From contig NZ_PKRQ01000001.1 in NCBI RefSeq assembly GCF_002855575.1, positions 248,001 to 312,000 on the forward strand: a stretch of 64,000 nt of DNA, read 5' to 3'. Below are positions 21,496 to 30,753 of the stretch, piece after piece (the stretch's first letter is position 1; every line of letters begins with the position of its first letter). This stretch comes from Tabrizicola sp. TH137 (GTDB taxonomy: Bacteria; Pseudomonadota; Alphaproteobacteria; Rhodobacterales; Rhodobacteraceae). The notes below the pieces were generated by a model. The model saw only the letters and a program-made list of their open reading frames with translations, ran no database searches and was not told where the DNA came from. The position numbers and the translations under genes were made by a program.

Positions 21496-22044
21496 TCAGT
21501 GTTGCGTCGGTGTCACGATCTGACGCACCCGCCGCGACAGCCAATCCAGATCTTCATCGCCGATGCCCAGTTCCGCCAGATGCGCGGCGGTGGACCACAG
21601 ATAATCCCGGTTCGGCCCGCGCCCGCCCGTCGCATCCGCGATGATCCGCGCCTGTTCTTCCAGCGACAGCCCACCGCAATATTGCACATGATCGGGGTCG
21701 ATGACATAGGCCAGCGCCTCCAGCGCCCGCCCGTCGCTCAGCCGGACGGGCAGGGTCATCTCCAGATAGGCCGATGACACCAGTTCCCGCTCGCGCAGCG
21801 CGGCCAGCGTCGCCCCTTCTGCCCCCGGCTCCACCCGGAAGGCCACACCGTCGCAGAAGGCCCCCGCCGCCCGGTCCAGCGCCAGCACCAGCCCCGGCGC
21901 TTCCAGGCTGCCGCGATGGTGGATCGACCGCATGCAGAAGGACCGATGCCACCCTTCCAGCCGCGCCACCACCCGTTCCGCCACCGGAAAACCGGGGTCC
22001 CAGATCAGCGATCCATAGCCGAAGACCCAAAGCGCATCCGCCAT
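21496..22044 (-). CDS. ChaC-like gamma-glutamylcyclotransferase
   Basis: A 182-residue cytoplasmic enzyme that cleaves glutathione to 5-oxoproline and cysteinylglycine. The substrate-binding motif VFGYGSLIWDPGF is at residues 7-19. HHRGSLEAPGLVLAL and LRERELVSSAYLE follow, with a catalytic-glutamate candidate in the latter. ATG 22044 is preceded by AGGAGGG. The longer frame upstream runs into the divergent DUF2125 promoter and was rejected. Confidence 0.9.
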   Translation of the reverse strand: MADALWVFGYGSLIWDPGFPVAERVVARLEGWHRSFCMRSIHHRGSLEAPGLVLALDRAAGAFCDGVAFRVEPGAEGATLAALRERELVSSAYLEMTLPVRLSDGRALEALAYVIDPDHVQYCGGLSLEEQARIIADATGGRGPNRDYLWSTAAHLAELGIGDEDLDWLSRRVRQIVTPTQH

Positions 22045-22107
22045 CCGACTGGCCCTCCTGTCCGCCCCCCTGTAAACACAGCCCGCAAGTGAAGGAAAGG
22101 GTTGAAG

Positions 22108-23100
22108 ATGCGGGCACTTCTCGTCGTTGTCCTTGTCGCCTCGGGGCTCTGGTCCGGATACTGGGTCCTCGGGTCGCAGGCGATGGAACGCGGCGTGACC
22201 GGCTGGTTCACCGCCCAGCAGGGCGCCCCGCTTCAGGCCGAACATCAGGGCATCGCCGTCGCAGGCTTTCCCAACCGCTTCGACCTGACCGTGACCGAAC
22301 CGCGGCTTGCCGATGCGGCAGCAGGCCTGTCATGGCAGGCCCCCTTCGCCCAGGTCTTCATGATGACATGGAAACCCTGGCACATCATCGCCACGCTGCC
22401 CAATGACCAGACCCTCACCCTGCCGGGGCAGGAGGTGGCGCTGACCTCCGCCAGCTTTCAGGCCAGCGCCGTCCTCGTCCCCGGCACCGACCTGACGCTG
22501 GACCGCAGCGCGCTGGCCGTGGACACGCTGGCGCTCAGCTCCTCCGCCGGATGGGACATTGCCGCCGCCACCCTTCGCCTCGGCCTGCGCCGCGCGCCCG
22601 ACCGTGCCGAGGCGCAGGAACTGGCGCTGGAACTCACCACCCTTTCGCCCCCCGCCGCGCTGGCGGCCAGCCTCGCCGATGCCGCCGACCTGCCCGAACA
22701 GATCGACCTGCTGCGCATCGACAGCGTCCTCGGCCTCTCCGCCCCGCTTGACCGCCATGTCGGCACGACCCGGCCCGCGCTTCAGGACATCACCCTGCGC
22801 GAAGGCCTGCTCCGCTGGGGCGACCTCGTCCTCTCGGCTTCAGGCAGCCTCACCCCTGCCGCCGATGGCACGCCCGAAGGCCGCATCGACCTGCGGGTGG
22901 AAAACTGGCGCAAGTTGGTGCCGCTGCTCGTCGCCTCGGGCACGATCAGCCCGCAGCAATCCGAAACCGTCACCCGCGCGCTTGGCCTTCTTGCCACGCA
23001 GGGCGGCAATCCCGATGTGCTGCCCCTGCCGCTCACATTCGCCCAGGGCTGGATGAGCCTCGGCCCCCTGCCCCTCGGTCCCGCGCCGCAGGTCTTCTAG
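22108..23100 (+). CDS. DUF2125 family envelope protein
   Basis: A 330-residue protein with an N-terminal hydrophobic signal/anchor (residues 2-22) and a long, beta-rich body with few charged clusters. The GYWVLGSQAMERGVTGWF and GFPNRFDLTVTEPRL patterns match the DUF2125 family, widespread in Rhodobacterales. ATG 22108 was chosen (GGAAAGG at 22094-22100); a TTG two codons earlier is possible. It ends in a 4-bp overlap with the convergent extensin-like gene. The role is unknown. Confidence 0.8.
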   Translation: MRALLVVVLVASGLWSGYWVLGSQAMERGVTGWFTAQQGAPLQAEHQGIAVAGFPNRFDLTVTEPRLADAAAGLSWQAPFAQVFMMTWKPWHIIATLPNDQTLTLPGQEVALTSASFQASAVLVPGTDLTLDRSALAVDTLALSSSAGWDIAAATLRLGLRRAPDRAEAQELALELTTLSPPAALAASLADAADLPEQIDLLRIDSVLGLSAPLDRHVGTTRPALQDITLREGLLRWGDLVLSASGSLTPAADGTPEGRIDLRVENWRKLVPLLVASGTISPQQSETVTRALGLLATQGGNPDVLPLPLTFAQGWMSLGPLPLGPAPQVF

Positions 23101-24023
23101 CGGCAATAGGGCCCATTGCCGTGGCTGGCCGTGTCGAAATGCAGATGGTCTTCGTGATAGCCGTCCGATCCCGGCCCCAGCGTCGTGCCGAAGATGCCGC
23201 AAGCCGCGCGATGCGCCCGCCGCATCTGGCGGTTGTAATCGTCTGAGACCGACAGTTCCCGCCCGTTCGACAGGATGAAGCCGGAAATGTCGATCGCCTT
23301 GCCGCGCCCATGTTCGCTGATCTTCGCGCCCCGGATGTTGTTGCGCGGACGGCAGATGTAGCTGGCTGCGACACGTAGCTCCACCACCTCCTGCCGGCCG
23401 AAGGCGGGGCGCATCCCGTCCTCGATCCAGGTCTTCAGGGCGCGCGCCGTGGGGCAGTCGATGGTGGCCGGCGTGGTCAGGCGCACGCCATCGACCATGG
23501 TCACCCGCACCGGCTCCTCCACCCCGCAGCCGCGCACATTCGAGGTGATCCGCGCCAGTTCCTCGCCCCGGATCGCCCGGTCGCCGCAGACAAAGCCATC
23601 TCCCGGCTCGGCGCGTTCCGACCGGTCCTCCCGGTCGCGCCGCCCGAAAAGCCCGCCGAACAGGCCCCCGCGCCGCTCCCGCTCCACCACCGGGGGCGGG
23701 CTGGCGGCGGCCACCTCCACCGCCCCACGGCCAAGTCCCTCGGGCCGTGGCATCGGGCGGATCACCGGCACCTGCGCCATCAGGCCCCCGGGCTGCGGCG
23801 GCAGGGCCGCCGTCATCGCGGCAGGGACCATCCCGCCGGGCCGGGGACGCGGGCGCAGCGACGTGACCCCCGCAACCACGGCAGGGCTTGCAGCGGCAGG
23901 GGCCACTTCCGCCACGGCACCGGGGCGCGGCATGGGCCGGGGCGAGGTCGCCATCTCCTGCGCCAGCGCCCCCCCTGCCGTCAGGCAGGCCAGCAGCCCC
24001 AGCGCGGCGACGGCCCTGCGCAT
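23097..24023 (-). CDS. Extensin-like C-terminal domain protein (putative cell-wall peptidase)
   Basis: A 308-residue secreted protein. It has a signal peptide (about residues 1-21), a proline/arginine-rich linker repeating PRPMPRPG-type units, then a C-terminal domain with SEHGRGKAIDISGF and YHEDHLHFDT. These His/Asp motifs are the metal ligands of the D-Ala-D-Ala peptidase-like extensin-C family (PF06904). Four cysteines suggest disulfides in the periplasm. It lies one base downstream of tyrC but is not obviously related in function. Confidence 0.85.
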   Translation of the reverse strand: MRRAVAALGLLACLTAGGALAQEMATSPRPMPRPGAVAEVAPAAASPAVVAGVTSLRPRPRPGGMVPAAMTAALPPQPGGLMAQVPVIRPMPRPEGLGRGAVEVAAASPPPVVERERRGGLFGGLFGRRDREDRSERAEPGDGFVCGDRAIRGEELARITSNVRGCGVEEPVRVTMVDGVRLTTPATIDCPTARALKTWIEDGMRPAFGRQEVVELRVAASYICRPRNNIRGAKISEHGRGKAIDISGFILSNGRELSVSDDYNRQMRRAHRAACGIFGTTLGPGSDGYHEDHLHFDTASHGNGPYCR

Positions 24024-24953
24024 TCAGCCGCCCTTCGGCGCGGCCAGCGCCACGCGCCCGAAATCGGGCGCCGCCGTATCCTGCCCGGCCTCGATGATCC
24101 CGCGCCGGATGGCCCGCGTGCGGGTGAAATAGGCGTGCAGATGATCCCCGTCGCCCAGCCGGATCGCCCGTTGCAGCGCAAACAGCTCTTCGGTGAAGCG
24201 GCCAAGGATATCCAGCGTCGCCTCCTTGTTGGTCAGGAACACGTCCCGCCACATCGTCGGGTCCGAGGCCGCGATCCGCGTGAAATCCCGGAACCCGGCG
24301 GCGGAATAGTTGATCACCTCGCTGTCCGTCACCCGGCTCAGGTCATCGGCGACGCCCACCATCGTATAGGCAATCAGATGCGGGGTGTGAGAGGTGACCG
24401 CCAGCACAAGGTCGTGATGGGCGGCATCCATCTCATCCACCTTGGCCCCAAATCCCTCGAACAGCGCGCGCAGCCGCGCCACGGCCCCCGTATCCGCGCC
24501 TTCCGGCGTCAACAGCCACCAGCGGTTCTCGAACAGCGTGGCGAAACCCGAATGCGGCCCCGAATGCTCCGTCCCGGCAATGGGATGGCCCGCGATGAAA
24601 TGCACGCCATCGGGCATATGCGGTGCCACGGCGGCAATCACCGCCTGCTTCACCGATCCCACATCCGTCACCGTCGCTCCGGGCGCCAGATGCGGCCCGA
24701 TCTCGGCGGCAATCTCGCCCATCGCCCCCACCGGCACGGCCAGAACCACCAGATCGGCCCCTGCCACGGCCTTGGCCGCCGTAGCCTCCACCCGGTCGCA
24801 GAACCCGATCTCCAGAGCCGCCGCCCGCGTCTCGGCCGACCGGGCGTAACCCACGATCTCGCCCGCCAGTCCCTTGGCCTTCATCGCATGGGCCATGGAC
24901 GACGCGATCAGCCCCAGCCCGATCAGCGCGACCCGTTCGTAAAGGACAGCCAT
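24024..24953 (-). CDS. tyrC: Prephenate/arogenate dehydrogenase
   Basis: A 309-residue NAD(P)-dependent enzyme of tyrosine biosynthesis that oxidatively decarboxylates prephenate or arogenate. The Rossmann motif GLGLIASS is at residues 12-19, TDVGSVK around 100, and the substrate motif GHPIAGTEHSGP follows. It begins 16 bp after the hisC-type aminotransferase. The pair can deliver tyrosine from prephenate in either order. I use tyrC as the cyclohexadienyl dehydrogenase name; tyrA would be equally defensible. Confidence 0.88.
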   Translation of the reverse strand: MAVLYERVALIGLGLIASSMAHAMKAKGLAGEIVGYARSAETRAAALEIGFCDRVEATAAKAVAGADLVVLAVPVGAMGEIAAEIGPHLAPGATVTDVGSVKQAVIAAVAPHMPDGVHFIAGHPIAGTEHSGPHSGFATLFENRWWLLTPEGADTGAVARLRALFEGFGAKVDEMDAAHHDLVLAVTSHTPHLIAYTMVGVADDLSRVTDSEVINYSAAGFRDFTRIAASDPTMWRDVFLTNKEATLDILGRFTEELFALQRAIRLGDGDHLHAYFTRTRAIRRGIIEAGQDTAAPDFGRVALAAPKGG

Positions 24954-24969
24954 CACTTCACGCCCCGCA

Positions 24970-26055
24970 TCACTTGACGCCCTTGAACTGCGCCACGGCA
25001 TGGGCGACCCGGCGGCACGACGCCTCATCCCCCACGGTGATCCGCAGGCAATGCGGCAGCTTGTATCCCGCCACCCGCCGCACGATCAGCCCCTGCTGCT
25101 GCAAGAAGGCATCGCAGGCAACCGCCTCTTCCTCGCTGGCAAAACGCGCCAGCACGAAATTCGCCATCGACGTGTCCGACGGCACGCCCAATTCCGCCAG
25201 CGCGACCGAAAGCCAATGCCGCATCCGTGCATTCTCGGCCCGGCAGCGATTGACGAAATCCTGATCCCGAACCGCCGCCTCCGCCGCCTCCAACTGGGTG
25301 GACGACAGGTTGAACGGCCCCCGGATGCGGTTCAGAACATCAATGATCGCACGCGGCCCATAGCCCCAGCCGATCCGCAACCCGCCCAGACCGTAAATCT
25401 TGGAAAAGGTCCGCGTCATGAAGACGTTGGACCGCGCCTCAAGGATCGACAGACCCCCGTCATAGCCTTCCACATATTCCGCATAGGCCCCGTCCAGCAC
25501 GAGGATCGCCTGCCGCGGCAACCCATCCGCCAGCCGCGCGATCTCGGCATTCGAAATCATGGTGCCGGTCGGGTTGTTCGGATTGGCGATGAAGACGATC
25601 TTCGTGCGCCGGTTGCAGGCGGCAAGGATGGCATCCACATCCGTCGTCCGTTCCCGCTCGCGCACCTCGACCGGGGTCGCCCCCACGGCCAGCGCAGAAA
25701 TGCGATACATCAGGAACCCGTGTTCGGTGAACACGACCTCATCCTTCGGCCCGGCATAGGCCTGGCACAAGAAGGTGATGATCTCATCCGACCCCACGCC
25801 ACAGATCACGCGGCCTGCATCCAGCCCATGCACCTCGGCAATCGCCTCGCGCAAGCTGGCATGGTCGGTCGATGGATAGCGGTGCAGGGTGTGGACGCTC
25901 CTCTGAAACGCCTCTTTCGCGCGGTCCGACGGGCCGAAGGGATTCTCGTTCGACGACAGCTTGACCACATTGGTCATGCCCGCGACATGCGCCTTCCCAC
26001 CCTCGTAAAGGGCGATGTCAAGGATACCGGGCTGCGGTCGGATGGCGTCGGTCAT
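24970..26055 (-). CDS. hisC: Histidinol-phosphate / aromatic aminotransferase
   Basis: A 361-residue PLP enzyme of aminotransferase class [14 protein letters not shown] is the N-terminal substrate motif, NPNNPTGT binds PLP, and the Schiff-base lysine lies in [18 protein letters not shown]. Family members use histidinol phosphate, phenylpyruvate or prephenate. The coupling to tyrC argues for an aromatic role in addition to, or instead of, histidine synthesis. Confidence 0.92.
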   Translation of the reverse strand: MTDAIRPQPGILDIALYEGGKAHVAGMTNVVKLSSNENPFGPSDRAKEAFQRSVHTLHRYPSTDHASLREAIAEVHGLDAGRVICGVGSDEIITFLCQAYAGPKDEVVFTEHGFLMYRISALAVGATPVEVRERERTTDVDAILAACNRRTKIVFIANPNNPTGTMISNAEIARLADGLPRQAILVLDGAYAEYVEGYDGGLSILEARSNVFMTRTFSKIYGLGGLRIGWGYGPRAIIDVLNRIRGPFNLSSTQLEAAEAAVRDQDFVNRCRAENARMRHWLSVALAELGVPSDTSMANFVLARFASEEEAVACDAFLQQQGLIVRRVAGYKLPHCLRITVGDEASCRRVAHAVAQFKGVK

Positions 26056-26146
26056 GTCGGCAAGATTCCCCCGTTCCTGCGGGGTTCTAGCTTTCGCCGG
26101 GGGCCAAGGCCAGACGGTTTATCGCCGCCCCCTGCACTTCGCGCCC

Positions 26147-26677
26147 TCACTTCGCAGACCGCGCCTGCAACCAGTCCATCAGCGCCATCAGAACCCCCGA
26201 AACCACGAAACTCATATGGATCACCGTCAGCCAGAACAGATGCCCCTCATCCGGCGGGGGGGTGGTGGGATCCCCGATCTCCATGAACCGCTTCAACAGA
26301 TGGATGGCCGATATCGCCACGATCGAGGCGATCAACTTCATCTTCAGCCCGCCGAAATCCACCTTGCCCATCCAGCCGGGCCGATCGGTCCCCGGATCGA
26401 AGTCGAACTTAGACACGAAACTCTCATATCCCGAAAACATCACGATCAGCAGCAGGTTCGCCGCCAGCGTCAGGTCGATCAGCGTCAGCACCACCAGAAT
26501 GGTCTTCTCCGGGCTGAGGCTCAGCATCTGCGGCACGTAATAGGCCAGCTCGCGGAAGAAGATCACCAGCAGCATCAAAAGCGCCACGATCAACCCCAGA
26601 TACATCGGCGCCATCAGCCAGCGGCTGGCGAACAGCCCCCGCTCCAGCACCGATTCCGCCGTCTGCCGATCCGCCAT
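26147..26677 (-). CDS. YqhA/UPF0114 family membrane protein
   Basis: A 176-residue inner-membrane protein with four hydrophobic segments. ERGLFASRWLMAPMYLGL near the N-terminus and SYESFVSK-like and HLLKRFMEIG segments match the UPF0114 family. ATG 26677 has GGAGG five bases upstream; a longer frame is rejected. The function of the family is unknown. It sits between hisC and rpsD as a separate unit. Confidence 0.85.
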   Translation of the reverse strand: MADRQTAESVLERGLFASRWLMAPMYLGLIVALLMLLVIFFRELAYYVPQMLSLSPEKTILVVLTLIDLTLAANLLLIVMFSGYESFVSKFDFDPGTDRPGWMGKVDFGGLKMKLIASIVAISAIHLLKRFMEIGDPTTPPPDEGHLFWLTVIHMSFVVSGVLMALMDWLQARSAK

Positions 26678-26724
26678 CACCGCCTCCGTTTCCCGGCAAA
26701 CTGTCACGCCCGCCCTGAAAAGCA

Positions 26725-26752
26725 AGAGGCCCGCCACGAAGGGCGGGCCTCT
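26725..26752 (-). terminator. Intrinsic terminator of rpsD
   Basis: AGAGGCCCGCC (26725-26735) pairs with GGCGGGCCTCT (26742-26752), an 11-bp stem with a six-base loop. On the minus strand it is followed by TGCTTTT, 21 bp beyond the rpsD stop. Confidence 0.88.
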
Positions 26753-26773
26753 CTCCACGCAAAGGCGCGGAAA

Positions 26774-27394
26774 TCAGTTCTTCGCGTAGTATTCGACCAC
26801 GAGGTTCGGTTCCATCTGCACCGGATAGGGCACATCGCCCAGGCTCGGGGTGCGGACGAATTTCACGATCATCTTGGAATGATCAACCTCAAGGTAATCC
26901 GGCACGTCCCGCTCGGTCAGGGCGACGGCTTCCAGAACCAGCGCCATCTGCTTGGACTTCTGCCGCACTTCGACGATATCGCCTTCCTTCACGCGGTAGG
27001 AGGCGATGTTCACGCGCTTGCCGTTCACGGTCACATGGCCGTGGTTCACGAACTGGCGGGCCGCGAAAATCGTCGGCACCAGCTTGGCGCGATAGACCAC
27101 CGCATCCAGACGGCGCTCCAGCAGGCCGATCAGCATCTCGCCGGTATCGCCCTTCACCCGCTCCGCTTCCGCATAGATCTTGCGGAACTGCTTTTCGGTC
27201 AGGTCACCGTAGTAACCCTTCAGCTTCTGCTTGGCGCGCAGCTGCGTGCCGAAGTCCGACAGCTTGTTCTTGCGGCGCTGGCCGTGCTGGCCGGGGCCGT
27301 ATTCGCGCTTGTTCACCGGGGATTTCGGACGGCCCCAGATGTTCTCGCCCATGCGGCGGTCGATCTTGTACTTGGCAGAGGTGCGTTTCGTCAC
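26774..27394 (-). CDS. rpsD: 30S ribosomal protein S4
   Basis: A 206-residue primary 16S rRNA-binding protein. The N-terminal [20 protein letters not shown] and the S4 RNA-binding domain ([20 protein letters not shown], then VNGKRVNI) are unmistakable. The start is GTG at 27394, with AAGGAG seven bases upstream. It is monocistronic, with its own terminator and a structured leader. Confidence 0.97.
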   Translation of the reverse strand: MTKRTSAKYKIDRRMGENIWGRPKSPVNKREYGPGQHGQRRKNKLSDFGTQLRAKQKLKGYYGDLTEKQFRKIYAEAERVKGDTGEMLIGLLERRLDAVVYRAKLVPTIFAARQFVNHGHVTVNGKRVNIASYRVKEGDIVEVRQKSKQMALVLEAVALTERDVPDYLEVDHSKMIVKFVRTPSLGDVPYPVQMEPNLVVEYYAKN

Positions 27395-27428
27395 CGCTGA
27401 TCTCCTTCGATTGTTCGGCTTTCGGCTT

Positions 27429-27457
27429 GCCCGAAAACCGGTATCCACTTTTCGGGC
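27429..27457 (-). promoter_or_regulatory. Hairpin in the rpsD leader
   Basis: GCCCGAAAA (27429-27437) and TTTTCGGGC (27449-27457) form a perfect 9-bp stem with an 11-base loop, 35 bp before the rpsD start. A second hairpin, GGTCC-TTC-GGACC, lies at 27486-27498. S4 is an autogenous regulator in other bacteria, so a control role is possible but unproven here. Confidence 0.4.
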
Positions 27458-27540
27458 CTCAGCCCGCCGAAGGGCGTTGTCCTTTGGTCCTTCGGACCCG
27501 ACAGGCTTCCCCTTGCGGGGGCCACCAACACCAATGAAAA

Positions 27541-27572
27541 GCCCCGGCCTTTCAGCCGGGACCGGGGGCTTA
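27541..27572 (-). terminator. Probable terminator of the Hint-domain gene
   Basis: On the minus strand a GC-rich imperfect hairpin (CCCGGC-TGAAAG-GCCGGG core) is followed by GCTTTTC. It lies about 35 bp after the stop at 27605. Confidence 0.6.
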
Positions 27573-27604
27573 TACAGCCGCATCGGGCAGAGTCAACAGC
27601 CGCC

Positions 27605-28681
27605 TCACGCGGCGATGTCATGGCGCAGAAGCGCCGCCTCGCTGGCCGAAAGGTTGCGCCGCGCGTAATCGCCATAGGCTTCCGGCGTCCGCATCACGCC
27701 GGGCACCACGCGCAGCAGATCCTCGCGCTGGTCCGGTTCGATCATTTCCAGCGCCGTGTTCGACGGATGAAAACTCTCCGTCTCGATCCCATTGGCAAAG
27801 ACGATGTTGTGCCGCTCCAGCAGGATATGGACATAGGTCACCTCCCGCAGCGCATGATCCACCATGATCGACGCGTCGTTGATCAGATCCTCCGCCCGCA
27901 CCAGAACCTCGGACGTCCCGAACAGCGCCTGCGCCGCCGCCCCCTTCACCAGCATCCGATGCGCCGGCGACACGATCAGGTCCGGCTCCGGCAGATCAAG
28001 GCCCAGCGCCCCGGCACGAAACCGGATCGGCCGCAGATGCGGCATCGCATAAAGCCGTGCGCCCGTCATCCGGCGATGCCCCATCCACAGCACCTGCTGC
28101 GGCCCGTCATCCTTTGTCAGCACATGGTCGCCCGGCCGCAGCGCCTGGATCAGCTTCGGCCCCTCCGGCGTCGCGATCCGCGTGCCGGGGGTGAAGCAGA
28201 TCACCCCGCCCCCCTCTCGCCCGCCCGCCGCCACGCGCGCCCGGTCGATCGAGGTCCGCACGACCCACAGGTCGCGATTGGCGGGCGGCACCTCGCCCAG
28301 CATCATCACCAGCCGCGTGCCGCTGTCCGGCACCGGAATGATGGTCAAAGGATAGCTCGCCACCCCATCGGTGACGATGAACCCCTGATCCGGCAGATCG
28401 TCCTCGATCTCGGCGGCAGAGGCTTCCTCTTCCTCCTCCGCCCGGCCGACTGCCGTGCCGATCAGGCGGCGCACCATGCGCGCCGCGCGTTTCCTGATTT
28501 CCGCCGCCCCCTCGGCCGCCTCAAGAAGCAGAAGGTCCGATGCGCCATCCACCCGCACCGCCTGCCCGGTCCAGCGCCACGCGGCACCGACCGACAGGAG
28601 GTCGATAGACGCCCCCGCCACACCATCCACTTCCGTCTGCGCCCAGGAAATGACGAACGTGCCCCGAGAGCCCGCGATCAT
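27605..28681 (-). CDS. Hint (hedgehog/intein) domain protein
   Basis: A 358-residue protein. The C-terminal half is a Hint domain starting at CFTPGTRIATPEG, where C162 is the expected self-cleavage nucleophile. RPGDHVLTKDDG and SPAHRML follow, as in the Hint_2 families common in Rhodobacterales. The N-terminal ~160 residues are unrelated to known domains and contain an EEEEE-type acidic patch (residues 82-86). There is no signal peptide. Function is unknown. The gene is monocistronic with an AT-richer promoter region (28682-28785). Confidence 0.82.
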   Translation of the reverse strand: MIAGSRGTFVISWAQTEVDGVAGASIDLLSVGAAWRWTGQAVRVDGASDLLLLEAAEGAAEIRKRAARMVRRLIGTAVGRAEEEEEASAAEIEDDLPDQGFIVTDGVASYPLTIIPVPDSGTRLVMMLGEVPPANRDLWVVRTSIDRARVAAGGREGGGVICFTPGTRIATPEGPKLIQALRPGDHVLTKDDGPQQVLWMGHRRMTGARLYAMPHLRPIRFRAGALGLDLPEPDLIVSPAHRMLVKGAAAQALFGTSEVLVRAEDLINDASIMVDHALREVTYVHILLERHNIVFANGIETESFHPSNTALEMIEPDQREDLLRVVPGVMRTPEAYGDYARRNLSASEAALLRHDIAA

Positions 28682-28785
28682 GCCTGTTTTGCCTGCTCGT
28701 TTTAGTCTTTTTCTGGCGTCAAAGCTAACAGTGATACCAACCTTTGGCTATGGCCCCTGCGCAACACTCTGCGTTTTCGCACAGA

Positions 28786-29703
28786 TCAGAAGCGCAACCG
28801 AAGGTTGACCGCACCCAGAACCTGCCCTTCCGGCTGTTCCTCGAACTCTTCGCTCAGCCAGGTCAGGCCATAGAACACCTCGTTCTGCCCGCCCTGCCAA
28901 TGCACGCCCATCCGCGCCCGTGCCCGCGTGTCCGATGGCGTGATGGGGTCACCGGCCAGGAAGAATTCGCTGTCATAGACCTCGGCGAAATCCGCGCCCA
29001 TCGTCAGGCTGAACCCGTCAGCGCCGCTGATCCCGGTGCCGCGATAGCGTTGTCCCGTCGTCGTGTCGCGGATCATCAGCGCATCCCCGCCGAAACTGCC
29101 GAAGGTCACATCCCCGCCGATCCGCAGCAGGGTCTCCGCCCCCGCCTGCATTTCGACAAAGGGGCGAAGCCGCGCATCCGCGCCCAGCGCGAAGGTCCGC
29201 CCGAATTCCGCCGTCACGGTCGGCAGAACGTCATTGCCGATCTGCGTGCCGAACACCGTCGGGGTCGCCAGACCCAGTAGGTCATGCAGATCGCCATGCA
29301 GGTCGCTGATCCCGTTCTGCGGCCCCACGATCACCGCATCAAGGCCAAGGCTCGACTCGATCCCGCGCGTCTCGAAATGCGTATGCACACCCAGCGTCAG
29401 CGCGCCCACATAGCGGCGGTCCCGCGCCGCCGGGGTAATCAGGTCTGCCGGGGCGATCGTTTCGGCCCGCAGGCGGAATTCCAGGATCGCGCCGGGCTGG
29501 CCGGGCAGCGCCCCGTCCCAGGCCGGGCCACGCACCCAGCTTACGACAAGGGACCCGGTCCGCCAGCGATCCTCGCCATCGCCAATAGCGTCATTCGTCA
29601 GCAGGCGCCCCCAGCCCAGCATCTCGCGCTCCTGCGCGGCAACGGGGGCGACAAGCGCGGCGGAAAGGAAAATCGCGGCCAGGGCCGATCTGGGCAAGGT
29701 CAT
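28786..29703 (-). CDS. LpxR-type lipid A deacylase family outer-membrane protein
   Basis: A 305-residue exported protein. Signal peptide about residues 1-23 (PVAAQ). The mature part has alternating hydrophobic beta-strand patterning of a 12-stranded barrel and ends in a C-terminal aromatic (NLRLRF), typical of outer-membrane proteins. The N-terminal LLTNDAIGDGEDRWRTGS and FGTQIGNDVLP segments match LpxR (DUF2219), which removes the 3'-acyloxyacyl chain of lipid A. Whether catalytic residues are retained cannot be judged without alignment. Confidence 0.78.
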   Translation of the reverse strand: MTLPRSALAAIFLSAALVAPVAAQEREMLGWGRLLTNDAIGDGEDRWRTGSLVVSWVRGPAWDGALPGQPGAILEFRLRAETIAPADLITPAARDRRYVGALTLGVHTHFETRGIESSLGLDAVIVGPQNGISDLHGDLHDLLGLATPTVFGTQIGNDVLPTVTAEFGRTFALGADARLRPFVEMQAGAETLLRIGGDVTFGSFGGDALMIRDTTTGQRYRGTGISGADGFSLTMGADFAEVYDSEFFLAGDPITPSDTRARARMGVHWQGGQNEVFYGLTWLSEEFEEQPEGQVLGAVNLRLRF

Positions 29704-30099
29704 CGGTCAATCCAGTCGTTAGCCCCCCCAGGCCGAACAAGATATTAACCTGTGTTCGCCCGCCGCGCCACCCCATCCGGCCCCGATGCCCGGCAGGCCG
29801 AAGGCCACTGTGTCAAAATGGCAATCTGTCGGGAATGACCATTCGCGACATGCGACCTGCATCCCCGCCAGAACGACCGATCCCGCCACACATACAAGGA
29901 GAAAAAGGGGGGCATTGGCAGGTGACCATTTTCATCCCGATAAAGCGGCGCGTTCGTCAAGCTCGTCAAATTCGCTGCGTGTTCATCCGGGAAAACCTTT
30001 CTATCCGGATGGTTTAGGGCGAAATCGTCCTTGGTCGCCGTCGGTTCGTGTAGATGGTGTTCGGTTAAGCGGCTTCGGCCGCCTGTAGGCCGGCGGCGA
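29704..30099. other. Intergenic region without a supportable gene
   Basis: About 400 bp between the lpxR-type start and the stop of the next minus-strand gene. Base composition from about 29820 to 30060 is visibly lower in GC than the surroundings. Short open frames exist on both strands but none has a good start with a ribosome-binding site. A short GCGGC-TTCG-GCCGC hairpin at 30069-30082 may end the operon to its right. Confidence 0.4.
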
Positions 30100-30753
30100 T
30101 CAGACCCCGCCTTCCGCGCCGCGGGCCGGCCGTCCGCGCCACAGCCCGACCGCCGCTCCCAGAGGCAGGGCAAGCCCCGCCACAGGCCAGACCGGCGCGC
30201 CCGGGGCCACCGCAAGGCAGGTCGCCGCCACCCCCAGCGCCAGCCCCCAGGCCAGCCCCTTCCCCTGCGGCAGGATCAGCGCCACCTGCGCCAGAACCGC
30301 CGCCGCCACCAGCAGCCGCAACCGCAGCGCGTCCTCCCCCGCCCAGAGCACCAGCCCCGCCAGCACCGCAACAAGCAGCCCCGCCGCAGCCATCCGCGCA
30401 GCCGTCACGCCCCAGACCGTTCCCCGCCGCATCATCGGCAGCGCCAGCAGCAGCAGCGCCACCGCCCACAGAACCCAATTCCCGAAAACCCCGGCCACCG
30501 CCCCCGCCACAGCGCCCTGCGCCCGGTTCACCGCCGAAAAGGCAAAGACCAGCAGGATCAGCGCCAGCGCCCGCAACACCCCCTCCGCCCGGCTCGTCAA
30601 GGGCAACTCCACCGCGCCCCGCAACAGCATCAGCGCCCCCAGCAGCAGGATGAACGCCGCCCATTGCGCCCCCGCCAGCGACAGCCCCACCGCCACCGCC
30701 GCACAGCCGATCCCGAAGACCCGCGCCCAATCCCGCTGCCGCATCCCCCTCAT
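30100..30753 (-). CDS. Hypothetical polytopic membrane protein
   Basis: A 217-residue protein with about eight hydrophobic segments, very rich in alanine, leucine and glycine. No family is recognised. ATG 30753 overlaps the AbrB-type gene's stop (ATGA), so it is the last gene of a coupled operon. A tail rich in Arg/Gly follows the last segment. It may be an accessory membrane subunit of the AbrB-type protein, but that is only inferred from the coupling. Confidence 0.65.
   Translation of the reverse strand: MRGMRQRDWARVFGIGCAAVAVGLSLAGAQWAAFILLLGALMLLRGAVELPLTSRAEGVLRALALILLVFAFSAVNRAQGAVAGAVAGVFGNWVLWAVALLLLALPMMRRGTVWGVTAARMAAAGLLVAVLAGLVLWAGEDALRLRLLVAAAVLAQVALILPQGKGLAWGLALGVAATCLAVAPGAPVWPVAGLALPLGAAVGLWRGRPARGAEGGV

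Noticed and set aside
27475-27540. tRNA gene in the rpsD leader
   Set aside because: Short GC hairpins are present, but there is no cloverleaf, no T-loop GTTCRA and no acceptor pairing.
27605-28681. Intein inside a host gene
   Set aside because: The Hint domain is C-terminal with no following extein and no host-enzyme sequence around it. It fits the stand-alone Hint families of Rhodobacterales.
29745-30215. 156-residue minus-strand frame in the lpxR/abrB gap
   Set aside because: The middle reads protein-like, but the frame starts inside the neighbouring membrane gene, has no ribosome-binding site and matches nothing I know. Reported only as a low-GC gap.
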